In this document: one piece after another, positions 36,738 through 46,071 of the stretch
Layout: every line of letters starts with the position of its first letter
How positions within the stretch are numbered: position 1 is the first letter of the stretch
Assembly (NCBI GenBank): GCA_041392665.1
Contig: JAWKLQ010000001.1
Coordinates: 1 to 64,000 of the forward strand
Direction: 5' to 3'
Length of the DNA stretch: 64,000 nucleotides
Source: Flavilitoribacter sp020436695
GTDB taxonomy: Bacteria > Bacteroidota > Bacteroidia > Chitinophagales > Saprospiraceae
Position numbers and translations under genes: made by a program
Notes under the pieces: generated by a model
Seen by the model: only the letters and a program-made list of their open reading frames with translations
The model's database searches: none
Told to the model about the DNA's origin: nothing

Positions 36738-37783
36738 TAAATTTTTTCGACTAATTCCTTTCGATATTTTTCCAACACTGGTTTTAAGCCTTGCTTAACC
36801 GGTAATTGCCAAAGCAGTTTGCACCAATCATGATTTCCTTCGATAAGTTCGGGGCCTTCATCAGTAATAGCCACATCCCAACCAATGGATCGGTTGCGCG
36901 TATCCACTAACGCAGCCTCCTTACACATCTGAATGGTTTGCGGCCAGAAAGGGACCTGAAAGCCGACGATATCTACCCCCGTCACCGGATGTTGGTATTC
37001 ATCGGTTTTAGTGATATCACTGTATACTCCCGGCCCAGTAACCCGTCCCGTTTCTACATCAATAGGTGCAGCAATATTGCCGGCAGCAAGATTATCAACC
37101 GGTGAATTTACGGTGATGCGTAAGCGAGTGCCAATGATATCTACCTGATTGTCCTTATCTAACTGTGTGATAACGCGTACTGTATTTAAACCCGAAGGAG
37201 ACAAGCGCATCAGTTCCCGGTGTTGGGTAACAAAAGCTTCTACGAAGTCGTTACCGCTTGATATAAGTCGCTCAAGCAGGGAGTCCGGGGTAAACCCCTT
37301 ACTTTGGTGCACTTCAATACCGCGTCCACACTGTCCGTCGGTGCTCTTCAATACGATCTTCCCCGAAGAAGTCTGCAATAAGCGTCTAGCCAAGTCCGGA
37401 TCCTTTCTGAGTTCATCTATGGTAGCGTATTCATGTTTCACAAAAGTCCGGTAAGCCCGTAAGAACTGGATCTTGTCGGCTAACAACAGCCTGCCGACGG
37501 GAGGGTTCATTATCCGCTGGTATTCATACATATATCCGGTGCCGGCAAAAGATGATTTAGCTTGCTCCGGCAATTCAAAAAAGCGGAACTGGTAGAATTC
37601 CTCAATAGCGATATTGTATTTAAAGACCGAGCGTAAGGAATCGATCCAAAATAGGGAAAGCGGTCGATGCGCTCTTTTTTTAGCGTACCTGGCAAATTTC
37701 ATTACCTTGGAATAGTCCAGGTTTTTCAAATAATACCCCAGATATAAAACTCTATTGAGAAGCTCCATATTAATTATAGCCAT
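36737..37783 (-). CDS. ATP-grasp (no. 2), sugar-transfer-associated type
   Basis: A 348-residue protein of the sugar-transfer-associated ATP-grasp family (ATPgrasp_ST). Evidence: the N-terminal helical region, LLADKIQFLRAYRTF, the nucleotide loop VLKSTDGQCGRGIEV, SGLNTVRVIT, and the acidic end motif GPELIEGNHDWC. The family occurs next to initiating sugar transferases and is presumed to ligate an amino acid or similar group to a sugar; this is not proven. The start is ATG at 37783, overlapping the sugar transferase by 14 bases. An ATG at 37768, one base after that gene's TAA, is an equally good alternative. The other end overlaps the next ATP-grasp gene by one base. Confidence 0.85.
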   Translation of the reverse strand: MAIINMELLNRVLYLGYYLKNLDYSKVMKFARYAKKRAHRPLSLFWIDSLRSVFKYNIAIEEFYQFRFFELPEQAKSSFAGTGYMYEYQRIMNPPVGRLLLADKIQFLRAYRTFVKHEYATIDELRKDPDLARRLLQTSSGKIVLKSTDGQCGRGIEVHQSKGFTPDSLLERLISSGNDFVEAFVTQHRELMRLSPSGLNTVRVITQLDKDNQVDIIGTRLRITVNSPVDNLAAGNIAAPIDVETGRVTGPGVYSDITKTDEYQHPVTGVDIVGFQVPFWPQTIQMCKEAALVDTRNRSIGWDVAITDEGPELIEGNHDWCKLLWQLPVKQGLKPVLEKYRKELVEKI

Positions 37784-38375
37784 TGAAAGGTTCCATCGGC
37801 CGGTTCTGACTTTGGTTTACTCCTTCTCGTTTGAGTACTTTCAGCACGGTTAACCAAAGTATTTTGAGGTCCAGCTGAAAAGAAAGATGTTCTACATAAT
37901 AAAGATCGTGCCGAAACTTTTCGGTCCAGTTGATGCTATTTCGGCCGTTTACCTGAGCCCAGCCGGTAATGCCGGGTCGTACGTCATGCCTTCTTCGCTG
38001 TTCCACAGAATACATGGGCAAGTACTTATGGAGCAAAGGGCGGGGCCCTACCAAGCTCATGTCCCCCTTGATTACATTAAACAACTGCGGAAGTTCATCC
38101 ATGGAAGTTTTACGGATGAAACGGCCAATATTCGTAAGTCGAAGGTTATCGGGTAACAGTTTTCCGTTCGCATCCCGTTTATCGTTCATCGACTTAAATT
38201 TAATGACTTTGAAGTTCTTCTCCCGGTAGCCTGGACGATCCTGAAAAAAGAAAGGAGTGCCCCGGTTAGCTAAAAAAAGAAGCACTGTTAAGAGTAGCAT
38301 AAACGGAGATAGTACCAACAGTGCAGCCAAACCCACTACCAGATCGAACCAACGCTTCAGGAAATCACGGTACAT
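37770..38375 (-). CDS. Initiating sugar transferase (PglC-like phosphoglycosyl transferase)
   Basis: A 201-residue monotopic phosphoglycosyl transferase. One re-entrant hydrophobic helix (RWFDLVVGLAALLVLSPFML) is followed by the conserved KVIKFKSM, SMDELPQLFNVIKGDMSLV with the catalytic Asp-Glu pair, GPRPLL, and PGITGWAQVNGR. It moves a sugar-1-phosphate from a UDP-sugar to undecaprenyl phosphate and starts each repeat unit on the inner membrane. Its short length and the CapD/DegT pair suggest a diamino-dideoxy sugar substrate as for PglC. It is the only initiating transferase in the window. Confidence 0.93.
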   Translation of the reverse strand: MYRDFLKRWFDLVVGLAALLVLSPFMLLLTVLLFLANRGTPFFFQDRPGYREKNFKVIKFKSMNDKRDANGKLLPDNLRLTNIGRFIRKTSMDELPQLFNVIKGDMSLVGPRPLLHKYLPMYSVEQRRRHDVRPGITGWAQVNGRNSINWTEKFRHDLYYVEHLSFQLDLKILWLTVLKVLKREGVNQSQNRPMEPFNGYN

Positions 38376-38388
38376 ATCTATTTATCAA

Positions 38389-39510
38389 TTACTCTTTTGC
38401 AGCAATAATACTTCCCAGTTCACTAGCGGAAATAAACTCTACTTCCGGCCAAGTTCGGACAATTTTCTGTAATAGGGTTTTCAGTGCGTTGAGTCCTCTT
38501 TCACGGTTTTGGGGGTCAATGTGTCCACAAAAATTCACCCGATGGGAGCTTATAATTGCTGGTTTATGCATTCTAAAAGCAGCTTTGACCTGTTGCATAG
38601 CTTTTCCGATATGATCGACTTGTCCATTCGTAGGTTCAAATACAACATTCCGAACCAGGATGTTCAGGCCGGTAGCCCGCTCTCGTTCCATGACATTTAC
38701 TTCTCTTCTATATTTGCCCCCCCCTAGATGTCTCTTGCGAATGAATGGCTTATCAAGGTGTCTGATACCATAATCTGAAAGGGTACGCTCAAGTTGTAGC
38801 GGAAACTGCTGTGCAGGAGGAGTAAAACTCTCCGACCGAAACCCAAAGACGTCTTCAAAAGCATCCATCCCTGTCTTAACAATACTTGGGAACTTACGAA
38901 TATCCTCGAGTGTATCAAAAGCAAAGGCGGCCGTCCAGCCGATCGTTGGGTATCCTGAATTTGAGATGCTGGTGTACGATCTGTTTTTCAAAGCAGTAAG
39001 TACTTCCTTGTCCTTTTGGGCCAGTTTTTCCTCAAAAACTTTAAGATTGAGATGTTCTCTCCCGTGAAACTGAGGCTTCATCAAACCATTTTCGATGCCC
39101 TCCCGCCACAAACGCCAGGCTCCACTATATGCTTGGGCATCACGGGCTTCGAGCTTGGTGTAGGTATCGGGAAGCGTTTCGTAATGGTAGCGTTCAAATC
39201 CTTGTTCCGCTACTTTTTCAAAATTGATATTGCAGGGTAAGGTGAATGGGGTAAAGATGGCCGGCCGGTTATTTTGATCCTTTACAGCGGTGAGTGTTTC
39301 GAACAAAGCCTCCAGATCTTCGCGAGTTTCCAGCGAGTCATAAGCATCAAAACGGGAGTGGATCTTCATACCGGCCCGGTTCAGGGTCTCACGAGCCTTC
39401 CTGGAATCCAGACGAACATTGCCGTAGTCATCCACTGAGATCACCACGAGCTTGCGTTTGATACGCCGGCCAGGAATATTTTTGATATGGTTGAGTAAGG
39501 TTTGCCTCAT
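38389..39510 (-). CDS. Polysaccharide deacetylase-like protein (DDxG type, copy 1)
   Basis: A 373-residue protein. After a basic N-terminus it has LVVISVDDYGNVRLDS, in which VDDYG takes the place of the metal-binding Asp pair of NodB-fold deacetylases. Also present are LMKPQFHGREHLNLKVF with the His motif, and late AIISSHRVNFCGHIDP. No signal peptide is seen. It is clearly a paralogue of the 44817-45950 protein, sharing the order of all motifs. A role in removing or rearranging acetyl groups on the polysaccharide is inferred; the fold assignment is by motif only. It lies 13 bases from the initiating transferase gene. Confidence 0.72.
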   Translation of the reverse strand: MRQTLLNHIKNIPGRRIKRKLVVISVDDYGNVRLDSRKARETLNRAGMKIHSRFDAYDSLETREDLEALFETLTAVKDQNNRPAIFTPFTLPCNINFEKVAEQGFERYHYETLPDTYTKLEARDAQAYSGAWRLWREGIENGLMKPQFHGREHLNLKVFEEKLAQKDKEVLTALKNRSYTSISNSGYPTIGWTAAFAFDTLEDIRKFPSIVKTGMDAFEDVFGFRSESFTPPAQQFPLQLERTLSDYGIRHLDKPFIRKRHLGGGKYRREVNVMERERATGLNILVRNVVFEPTNGQVDHIGKAMQQVKAAFRMHKPAIISSHRVNFCGHIDPQNRERGLNALKTLLQKIVRTWPEVEFISASELGSIIAAKE

Positions 39511-39604
39511 GCTTTGCAGTATAGATTATCAGTCAACTGGCACAACTAACTCACCGCAGACAAACCATTCCGGTTGTTCCATTCTACAAAACGGTTGGTG
39601 CAAT

Positions 39605-40759
39605 TCAGTTAGGATTAAGGTATTGCTGCACAAAATAGTTGGCATTTTCCCGGCGAAAGTTAAGCGAAGCTGCTTCTGCTTTCTGTGCCATGTCTTTTTG
39701 CAAGTTTGGCTTTTGACTGAGCTCCAAGATGAAATCTGCCGCCTTACCCAAATCAACTGCTCTAAAACAACGCGCGTGACCGTATGCATCGGAGTAAGCT
39801 TGTAATTGACTATCAGCAGCAGCAAAATAGAGCGAAGGAATCCCATAACTCATTAAATTGTAAGACTTGCTCGGCACGCTGCCTTTTGATACTTCTTCAT
39901 CAAGAATAACGACCCCAAGATCAGCTGCACTCAGCGAATAGGGAAACATTTCATCCGGTTGGAATGGCAAAAATGTGCAATTCGGGAGTCGTTCTTGCAC
40001 TACCAACCGTTCTAAAGTGGGTTTACGCGGCCCGCGGCCAATGATCTGAAAAAGAATATTGTTGTGGTCACGCAGGATCTTTGCTAATTCAACCATCAGC
40101 TCGACCTTATGTGACAATCCGATATTACCGGAATATTGAACAATAAATTTGTCGGCTAGAGCATGTTCCTGTACGAATGGGTTTTCATTTTTAGATACGC
40201 GCTCGTTGGCTTGAAATATGGACCATATTGGCTGTACAATCAGGCTTTTTCGGTCTACGTACCGGCTCATCAGATCCGCCATATAGTCACTGATGGTGAA
40301 CAGCCGATACATCCGACGAAAAGAGCGGCGATTCAACCGGGCCCAAATCCGGTAAAGCAGGTGCCGTTCGGACATCCCCGTGATCTTAAAAGCATCGGGG
40401 AAAACATCCCAAATTACTGCGCTGAAGCGGTGAGGAAGCAAGAGATTTAGTAAATACCCCATGGGGGGGACGGAAACAAAAAATACTTCATGCCGACGAT
40501 ATTTGAACAGCAGTAACCACCACATTTGCACCAGGGCCGAAAGATAAGATAGCAGTTTGTTCAGGGCAGGGCGTTCTTGCCATCGGCGGATCCATTCTAC
40601 CTGAATATCATCATCTAAGACCTCTCCCTGGGTATGCACCGAACCTGTAATAAGCACCACCTCATCGAATCGCGTATTAAAGGCGTTAGCAAATCCGATT
40701 GTCAGGTAATTAACAGCTTGGTTGAGAATAACTATTTTTCTATCAGTTTTGCTCCTCAA
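39605..40759 (-). CDS. Glycosyltransferase family 4 (WbuB-like)
   Basis: A 384-residue GT-B enzyme. N-terminal IVILNQAVNYLTIGFANAFN, VFFVSVPPMGYLL and SAVIWDVFPDAF resemble WbuB-like transferases that add L-FucNAc or similar sugars. The donor half has FIVQYSGNIGLSHKVELMVE, FQIIGRGPRKPTLERL and SVPSKSYNLMSYGIPSLYF. It lacks a strict E-x7-E motif, as this subgroup often does. The start is TTG, whose bases overlap the stop of the upstream glycosyltransferase gene in the order TTGA. The acceptor is the lipid-linked repeat unit. Confidence 0.86.
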   Translation of the reverse strand: MRSKTDRKIVILNQAVNYLTIGFANAFNTRFDEVVLITGSVHTQGEVLDDDIQVEWIRRWQERPALNKLLSYLSALVQMWWLLLFKYRRHEVFFVSVPPMGYLLNLLLPHRFSAVIWDVFPDAFKITGMSERHLLYRIWARLNRRSFRRMYRLFTISDYMADLMSRYVDRKSLIVQPIWSIFQANERVSKNENPFVQEHALADKFIVQYSGNIGLSHKVELMVELAKILRDHNNILFQIIGRGPRKPTLERLVVQERLPNCTFLPFQPDEMFPYSLSAADLGVVILDEEVSKGSVPSKSYNLMSYGIPSLYFAAADSQLQAYSDAYGHARCFRAVDLGKAADFILELSQKPNLQKDMAQKAEAASLNFRRENANYFVQQYLNPN

Positions 40760-41904
40760 CGTTTTGCGCGCTTCAGGTTTTTACTGACCCCAGCGTATTT
40801 TTCACACAACTTGAGGTATTTTTCCGCTCTCTGTTCCGGCGTATCAAATCTTTTTACTTCGAACTTGCCTTTACTGATGAGTTCTTTTTGAAGTAATGTA
40901 TTCTCCAATAAATGCTCAATGGCATCCGCCGCTGCTTTTTCATTTTTAGGCTCGAAGTAAAGTGCGGCATCTTCACAAATACTTCTGGCGAAACCTAGAT
41001 CCGTAGTCACTATGGGTTTTTCCATGGTCATCGCCTCCGGGTAGGAGGCGGAAAAACACTCGGCCAGCGTAGGAAGGAACAGTGCATCACATTCAGCATA
41101 CAGTGAAGGACATTCGGCGGGTTGGACGGGGCCTACATTAATGAGCTGTCCATTATGATCGCTGCCAAATACGGCTTCAAAATCTTTTGATTGCAAAGTG
41201 AGTACAAATTTTATCTGTTTGAGCCCTCTACGTTGGAGTTCCTGTAAAACCGCAGGTATAAGCTCAAGGTTTTTGTGCTTGTAGTAAGAGGAAATGGTAA
41301 TGAACCGGAACTCATCCACTGACCGTGGCGGCAGTTTTGGGGGCAACTTTTTCCAATTGTTGTAATAAGCATTATGGGTATTGCTTACCGTAAACACTTC
41401 CTTCCTACCTAACGCCCGGCGAATCCGCTGATTGACATCCTCTGTTTGCACCACAAACGCATGAGCATCACGCTTAAAAAAATAGAAGTGCATCCGCTTT
41501 TTAAGTGCCATTCGCAAGCGTTGATGAAAAGAGAGTGACCGGATATGGGGAGATTCGGGATAGATATATAGCGGCAAATTGTAGCCCATAATCTGAGGAG
41601 CGTGTGAATGAAAATAAGAAGGCCCTGAAGTAGCAATAATACAATCTGGTTTGATCGCTTCTTCTTTTTCTCGGAGCATTCGATTTATAGTAAAGGTTTT
41701 TTGCAGGTTTATTACGCCAAAATCGAAATGCTGAAAGTGAAAATTAGCGGGAAAATCAGTTTCATCAAGGGCTTTTCGCACGCCTGGCCCTACCCATACA
41801 TAATATTCATTTTCAGGAAATCTGCGACATTCTTCGATAAAAGATAGGGCTACTTGCACGGCACCGCCGATACGTTGGTGAGCAGTATTAATGACTAGTT
41901 TCAT
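40756..41904 (-). CDS. Glycosyltransferase family 4
   Basis: A 382-residue enzyme: N-terminal INTAHQRIGGAVQVALSFIE, middle DCIIATSGPSYF, and the donor half RFITISSYYKHKNLELIPAV, followed by CDALFLPTLAECFSASYPEA with the family's acidic pair. It is linked on both sides: the start overlaps the stop of the gene at 41904 by one base (TAATG) and its end overlaps the next gene's TTG. This gives translational coupling of three transferases in a row. The specific sugar cannot be read from the sequence. Confidence 0.86.
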   Translation of the reverse strand: MKLVINTAHQRIGGAVQVALSFIEECRRFPENEYYVWVGPGVRKALDETDFPANFHFQHFDFGVINLQKTFTINRMLREKEEAIKPDCIIATSGPSYFHSHAPQIMGYNLPLYIYPESPHIRSLSFHQRLRMALKKRMHFYFFKRDAHAFVVQTEDVNQRIRRALGRKEVFTVSNTHNAYYNNWKKLPPKLPPRSVDEFRFITISSYYKHKNLELIPAVLQELQRRGLKQIKFVLTLQSKDFEAVFGSDHNGQLINVGPVQPAECPSLYAECDALFLPTLAECFSASYPEAMTMEKPIVTTDLGFARSICEDAALYFEPKNEKAAADAIEHLLENTLLQKELISKGKFEVKRFDTPEQRAEKYLKLCEKYAGVSKNLKRAKR

Positions 41905-42977
41905 TAGTTTATCATGAAATCCAAGTATCGCCGCGCAATCTTATCCAGACTGAATTGCTTCATTTTCATCATGGCATTTTCACCAAATTGGGCTGTGAGT
42001 TCAGGATCACTGAGCAATAACTGTAGCTTTTCTCTATATTGCTTGTGATCACCCACCGGTACCAGGAAACCATTGACTCCGTCATCGATCAAATCTGAAG
42101 GACCGGCGATACAATCGAAACTAATGCAAGCACAACCATGAGCCATCGCTTCCGCCAACGCGTTGGGAAACCCTTCTGAGGTAGATGTAAAGGCAAAAAT
42201 CTTTGCCTTTCTGTAGTAATTCTCAGTGTCCTTTCTCAAACCATGAAAGACCGTGCGTTGGCTAATCTGCAAGTTGTCAGCTAATTTCTCCACAGATGAC
42301 CGGAGCGGGCCTTCGCCCACAAAATGTAATTGCCAGTGGGCTGTTTCGGGCAAATCATGAAAATATTGTAGCAACAGGTCCTGATTCTTGTCGCCCCCGA
42401 TACTCCCGACATTGAGCACAATATTTTTCTTGAGGTTTAAATCGACCTCTTCAGCCTGAGGTATGGGATTGGGAATGATAGCGAAGCTACAGCCGCCGTA
42501 TTTGGGGCTAAGGATCTTTTTAGCCAGCCTTGTTTGTAAAATGACTGTATTGGCAAGCCTGTAAAGCTTAGGATTCAAAAAGCCCCTGATCCCCTTTAGA
42601 CTCGATAAGGGGGAAGCTCGATTGGATACCAACACCCGATGCGAAAACCCCAAGGAAGAAAAGATCACAAAAGGGTTATAGGTTTCTCCCAAACTTAGCA
42701 CTGCTTTGGGAGTTAGCTGGCGAAAGCATTTTCTAATCCAAAAAAAAAGGAACAATATGCGAAGACTGCGTATTTTCTTAAACTTATTGGGTGGTTGAAA
42801 GAGCCTTACTTTTTTGTCCAGTAAATAAAACGGATCTTTCCGGGATAAGGTGATTAGAAAGATCTCGATTTTATCATCCCTGGCAAATTCATTGCTTAGT
42901 ACGGAGGCAACTCTTTCCATACCTCCCGGACGCAAAGATGGCACAACGATCATCAATCGGGTTCCTCGTTCAAGCAT
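41904..42977 (-). CDS. Glycosyltransferase family 4
   Basis: A 357-residue enzyme starting MLERGTRLMIVVPSLRPGGM, followed by ERVASVL, the usual glycine-rich acceptor-half loop. The donor half carries LNVGSIGGDKNQDLLLQYF, LHFVGEGPLRSSVEKL and the E-x7-E motif SEGFPNALAEAMAHGCAC. It resembles GalNAc and related transferases of the PglH/PglJ kind. It overlaps the TupA-like gene by eight bases upstream and the next GT4 gene by one base downstream. Confidence 0.88.
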   Translation of the reverse strand: MLERGTRLMIVVPSLRPGGMERVASVLSNEFARDDKIEIFLITLSRKDPFYLLDKKVRLFQPPNKFKKIRSLRILFLFFWIRKCFRQLTPKAVLSLGETYNPFVIFSSLGFSHRVLVSNRASPLSSLKGIRGFLNPKLYRLANTVILQTRLAKKILSPKYGGCSFAIIPNPIPQAEEVDLNLKKNIVLNVGSIGGDKNQDLLLQYFHDLPETAHWQLHFVGEGPLRSSVEKLADNLQISQRTVFHGLRKDTENYYRKAKIFAFTSTSEGFPNALAEAMAHGCACISFDCIAGPSDLIDDGVNGFLVPVGDHKQYREKLQLLLSDPELTAQFGENAMMKMKQFSLDKIARRYLDFMIN

Positions 42978-43866
42978 CTAAAGGTAATTGTAGCAAATCG
43001 CCCAGATAGGAATCCCATTTTTTATCGTTCCATTTCATAAAACCACCGTAAGGCCTGAAAGTAAATTCTCCGAAATACACCCGGCCGTTTATCTCATAAA
43101 GATCAACTCTTACGTAGGTAAAGTCCACTGCAAGTGCTTCGGCAATTTCCAACATTTGATCTAAACAAGCAGGCCTTGGCACCTCACGTCTTCTACTGGA
43201 AAAATACCAAAACGGTTGTGCCTGCCAATCCCGGTCAAACCAATCTTCTTTAACCGTATTCATACGGTCAAAAATAGTCTGAATGAATAGGGCTTTACCA
43301 TTAAAGCAGTGTATTTTATAATCATTAAGCATGGTATTACCGGAGGAATCGCTTAATAGTGGTTCGATCAGTATCCTGGGTTTAATATTTTTGTATTCCC
43401 ACTCAAGATTTGCATAATAGAAATTGATGTTCATCTTCCGGGCCAACTGCTGCCTGATCACATCCGGTTTAAAATCACTTTCTTTTTTCACAACAATAAC
43501 TCCTCCACTGTCGTGGCTGGTCTTTATGATCACAGGATACTCAGGAATAGCTTGCTTATCCAATTCATCCGGAGTATTCAAGATACTGATGGCTGGAATG
43601 ACATACTGTATTCCGATTCGGTCGGCAACGATCTTTTTTACCTCAATCTTGTCAGCACATGCCGTAAGTTGTGAGCTTTTTTCATTCAGCTTCAACCATT
43701 GCAGCTTTTCAGTAAAGAGCATTGGATCATTCAAATTCGGATAAAATCCCAGCCGCTGTCGATAGCGCAGCCTTAAATAGGCCCGTTCTCCAATCAAAGC
43801 AAGCAAAAACCTAAAACTTCGATCCTTGAAAGTCTCGTAAAGCACTGTTTTTTTATTACTGGACAT
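42970..43866 (-). CDS. ATP-grasp (no. 3), TupA-like
   Basis: A 298-residue protein from the ATG at 43866 (a TTG at 43881 would add five residues). The family features of TupA-like ATP-grasp proteins are visible: DPMLFTEKLQWLKLNE near the N-terminus, ACADKIEVKKIV, the ATP loop VIIKTSHDSGGVIVVKK, and YVRVDLYEINGRVYFGEFTF with the metal-binding residues. TupA makes teichuronopeptide by joining a polyamino acid to a polysaccharide in Bacillus halodurans. Here it probably ligates an amino acid to a uronic acid or other carboxyl group; the partner is unknown. It overlaps the sulfotransferase gene by 11 bases. Confidence 0.85.
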   Translation of the reverse strand: MSSNKKTVLYETFKDRSFRFLLALIGERAYLRLRYRQRLGFYPNLNDPMLFTEKLQWLKLNEKSSQLTACADKIEVKKIVADRIGIQYVIPAISILNTPDELDKQAIPEYPVIIKTSHDSGGVIVVKKESDFKPDVIRQQLARKMNINFYYANLEWEYKNIKPRILIEPLLSDSSGNTMLNDYKIHCFNGKALFIQTIFDRMNTVKEDWFDRDWQAQPFWYFSSRRREVPRPACLDQMLEIAEALAVDFTYVRVDLYEINGRVYFGEFTFRPYGGFMKWNDKKWDSYLGDLLQLPLDA

Positions 43867-44701
43867 GTTTTGCGGATTCAATCAGACTTAAACATTCAGA
43901 CCAGTCCTGCCGAAAATATTCCTCCAGGTAAGAAATGTCTCGTTTTTTTCTTTTTTTAATAATCCTAGGTAGAATATACCGGATGAAAGAATTTAGATTG
44001 ATCCCCCATTTCTTCCACCTGAAAGAGAGTTCAAATCCTACCTTTTTCCTCAGCCATTTATTCACCCTATTATTCCGGATATACCAACTTTCAAAGTTGT
44101 CAGGGACGGAAGGATTTGACTTTTCACTAAGTTTTATTTGCTGCAACATGCTCCGGTCATAGTCACCAAAAATGAACGTACACATTTCCTCAACAAACTG
44201 CATCGGATTCTTTCTCAATTGATCGTAGTTGAGTATTAATAAGTTATCGAGTTCAACTTTATTAAGCAACAATTTTATGTATTTGGAAAATTTGAATTGC
44301 TCTAAATGAGCATCATTTTCAATGATGAACTCTTCCCATGAAGCAGTCCCTCCCTCATTGAGATATTGTTTATAAGAAGACTTGATGAAGCTCGATGGCT
44401 CCCTGAAGACAACTATGATTTTCGGATCATTAAAGTATTCCCGGATATTATCGAGTGCTTGGGTGAATTTGTCAAAGTAGTTCAAATTAAGTTCACGTTC
44501 TTTATACCAGCTACCCGTAAAACCTTCATTCGAAATCAAGACTTTCCCTAACGGTCCTTTGGAAAAGGATCGCGACCGGTAAAAGGAGTCGCTACCGTGA
44601 AAATATCTGATCCCCTCAAGATTGGGGAAAACGCGAGTTTGCAGAAAGGTGGACCCGGTTTTCATTAGACCGATGTGCAGAATTGTATTACCTTTGCTCA
44701 T
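43856..44701 (-). CDS. Sulfotransferase family protein (no. 2)
   Basis: A 281-residue protein with the PAPS-binding loop IGLMKTGSTFLQ at about residues 11-22 and the 3'-phosphate motif IIVVFREPSSFIKSSYKQYL at about 95-114. SNEGFTGSWY between the two is typical of this bacterial subgroup. It would sulfate the polysaccharide or its precursor in the cytoplasm. It is AT-rich compared with the 6-24 kb part, like several of the other sulfotransferase genes. Start is ATG at 44701. Its end overlaps the TupA-like gene, so the two are co-translated. Confidence 0.85.
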   Translation of the reverse strand: MSKGNTILHIGLMKTGSTFLQTRVFPNLEGIRYFHGSDSFYRSRSFSKGPLGKVLISNEGFTGSWYKERELNLNYFDKFTQALDNIREYFNDPKIIVVFREPSSFIKSSYKQYLNEGGTASWEEFIIENDAHLEQFKFSKYIKLLLNKVELDNLLILNYDQLRKNPMQFVEEMCTFIFGDYDRSMLQQIKLSEKSNPSVPDNFESWYIRNNRVNKWLRKKVGFELSFRWKKWGINLNSFIRYILPRIIKKRKKRDISYLEEYFRQDWSECLSLIESAKHVQ

Positions 44702-44816
44702 TACCTGAAAATTGGAATTTCCATGTTTGTCCTATCATTTTTAGAGGGGGCAGGTGCTATGCCTCAATGAATTGATTTTCCTTTTCATAAATCCTGTTCA
44801 ATAGTTGTGCTTAGAC

Positions 44817-45950
44817 TTAGTGAAGATCCGCCGCGATTAAATCTGCTAATCCCGCTGAATGAAAGAATTCTACGTCCGGCCATTTACCAAGGATTTTCTT
44901 GATCAATTGCTCTAGTCTCCGAATATTTTTTGCAGCATTCTCTTCCTTCAAATGGCCAATGTAATTTAAGCGGTGAGTAGTGATAATAGCTGGTTTTTTC
45001 CATCGAAAAGCATTGCTGATATCAGCCATACAAGAATCAACATCATCGAAATAGTCTTTCGTCTGCGCCGGTTCAAACACACAGTTTCTTACTAGATTGA
45101 TGAGGGCGTCCTTCCTTTGCTTGCCCGTGTAGCGACGTACCTTCACGCGATTTTTGCTGTGGCTGCTACCATAGGGAAGCATTTGGTACTTCATACCCTG
45201 CATGGCCTCTATCTTTCGGTTGGTAGCTACTGGTAATAAATTGGGATGAATGATAAAATTATTAGCGATCATTGTCTTAGACGAGAAGCCAAAAATTTCC
45301 TGAAACAGATCTAAACCCTCCTCAATAAAAAGCTGCTGATACTCCCGAGGTTGTTCTCCCTGATAGTCCAGGCTTGCCTGCAATTTAATCTTTGAGCCAA
45401 TGAGCTGATGTGGTGGGCTCCAGTTATTCAACGAGAAGGCCTTAATCAAATGTTCATTCCCCCCTTGTAACAATGCAAGCCAAATTGGAACATTAACATG
45501 CTCTCTGCCATGAAATTGGGGAAACATCAGCTGGTTCTGGATCGCTTCCTTCCAAAGCCTAAATGAGTGTTGATGCTTTGAGTATTTAAGTAACGTACTG
45601 GTGAAGGGCTCCAAATAATAGTGCTGATAACCGCTTTCCCGGATTTTTTGAAAATCCGGATTAGCCACTACCGTATTGAAAGTGATCAGTGGATGGGTTC
45701 CTGTCCAATCCCGATATTTACTAATCAAATTGAACAGTCGATCCAGATCCTGACTAGAAGCCAGTGTATCCACAAGCAGATAAGGATTGCGAATCTGCGA
45801 ACTGAAGGAAGCTAAAAAAAGATCATGGTCTTTTTTGTCCGGACAACGGATAGTGCCCCAATCATCACTCTCGATGACAACGATCTTGCGGTTAATACGC
45901 CAGCCCGTATAGTTGGTTAGATGCCTTGAAATTGTTCGTTTAAACGTCAA
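44817..45950 (-). CDS. Polysaccharide deacetylase-like protein (DDxG type, copy 2)
   Basis: A 377-residue paralogue of the 38389-39510 protein. It has IVVIESDDWGTIRCPD in the metal-binding position (Glu-Ser-Asp-Asp-Trp-Gly), LMFPQFHGREHVNVPIW, then AIITTHRLNYIGHL near the end. Motif spacing is the same as in copy 1, but identity outside the motifs is modest, so the two probably act on different sugars. The start is TTG at 45950. A 115-base gap follows it and a 121-base gap precedes it, so it may have its own transcript. Confidence 0.72.
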   Translation of the reverse strand: MTFKRTISRHLTNYTGWRINRKIVVIESDDWGTIRCPDKKDHDLFLASFSSQIRNPYLLVDTLASSQDLDRLFNLISKYRDWTGTHPLITFNTVVANPDFQKIRESGYQHYYLEPFTSTLLKYSKHQHSFRLWKEAIQNQLMFPQFHGREHVNVPIWLALLQGGNEHLIKAFSLNNWSPPHQLIGSKIKLQASLDYQGEQPREYQQLFIEEGLDLFQEIFGFSSKTMIANNFIIHPNLLPVATNRKIEAMQGMKYQMLPYGSSHSKNRVKVRRYTGKQRKDALINLVRNCVFEPAQTKDYFDDVDSCMADISNAFRWKKPAIITTHRLNYIGHLKEENAAKNIRRLEQLIKKILGKWPDVEFFHSAGLADLIAADLH

Positions 45951-46071
45951 ATCAGCAAGCTAAATTAATCTAAAAAGATTCGAAGTCATTTTTTCTGCTT
46001 CAGAGTGAGGATCGGATACTTCTTCAAAATCAAGTCCTATGCTCTGAATCTCCTCTAACTTAAATATGGTG

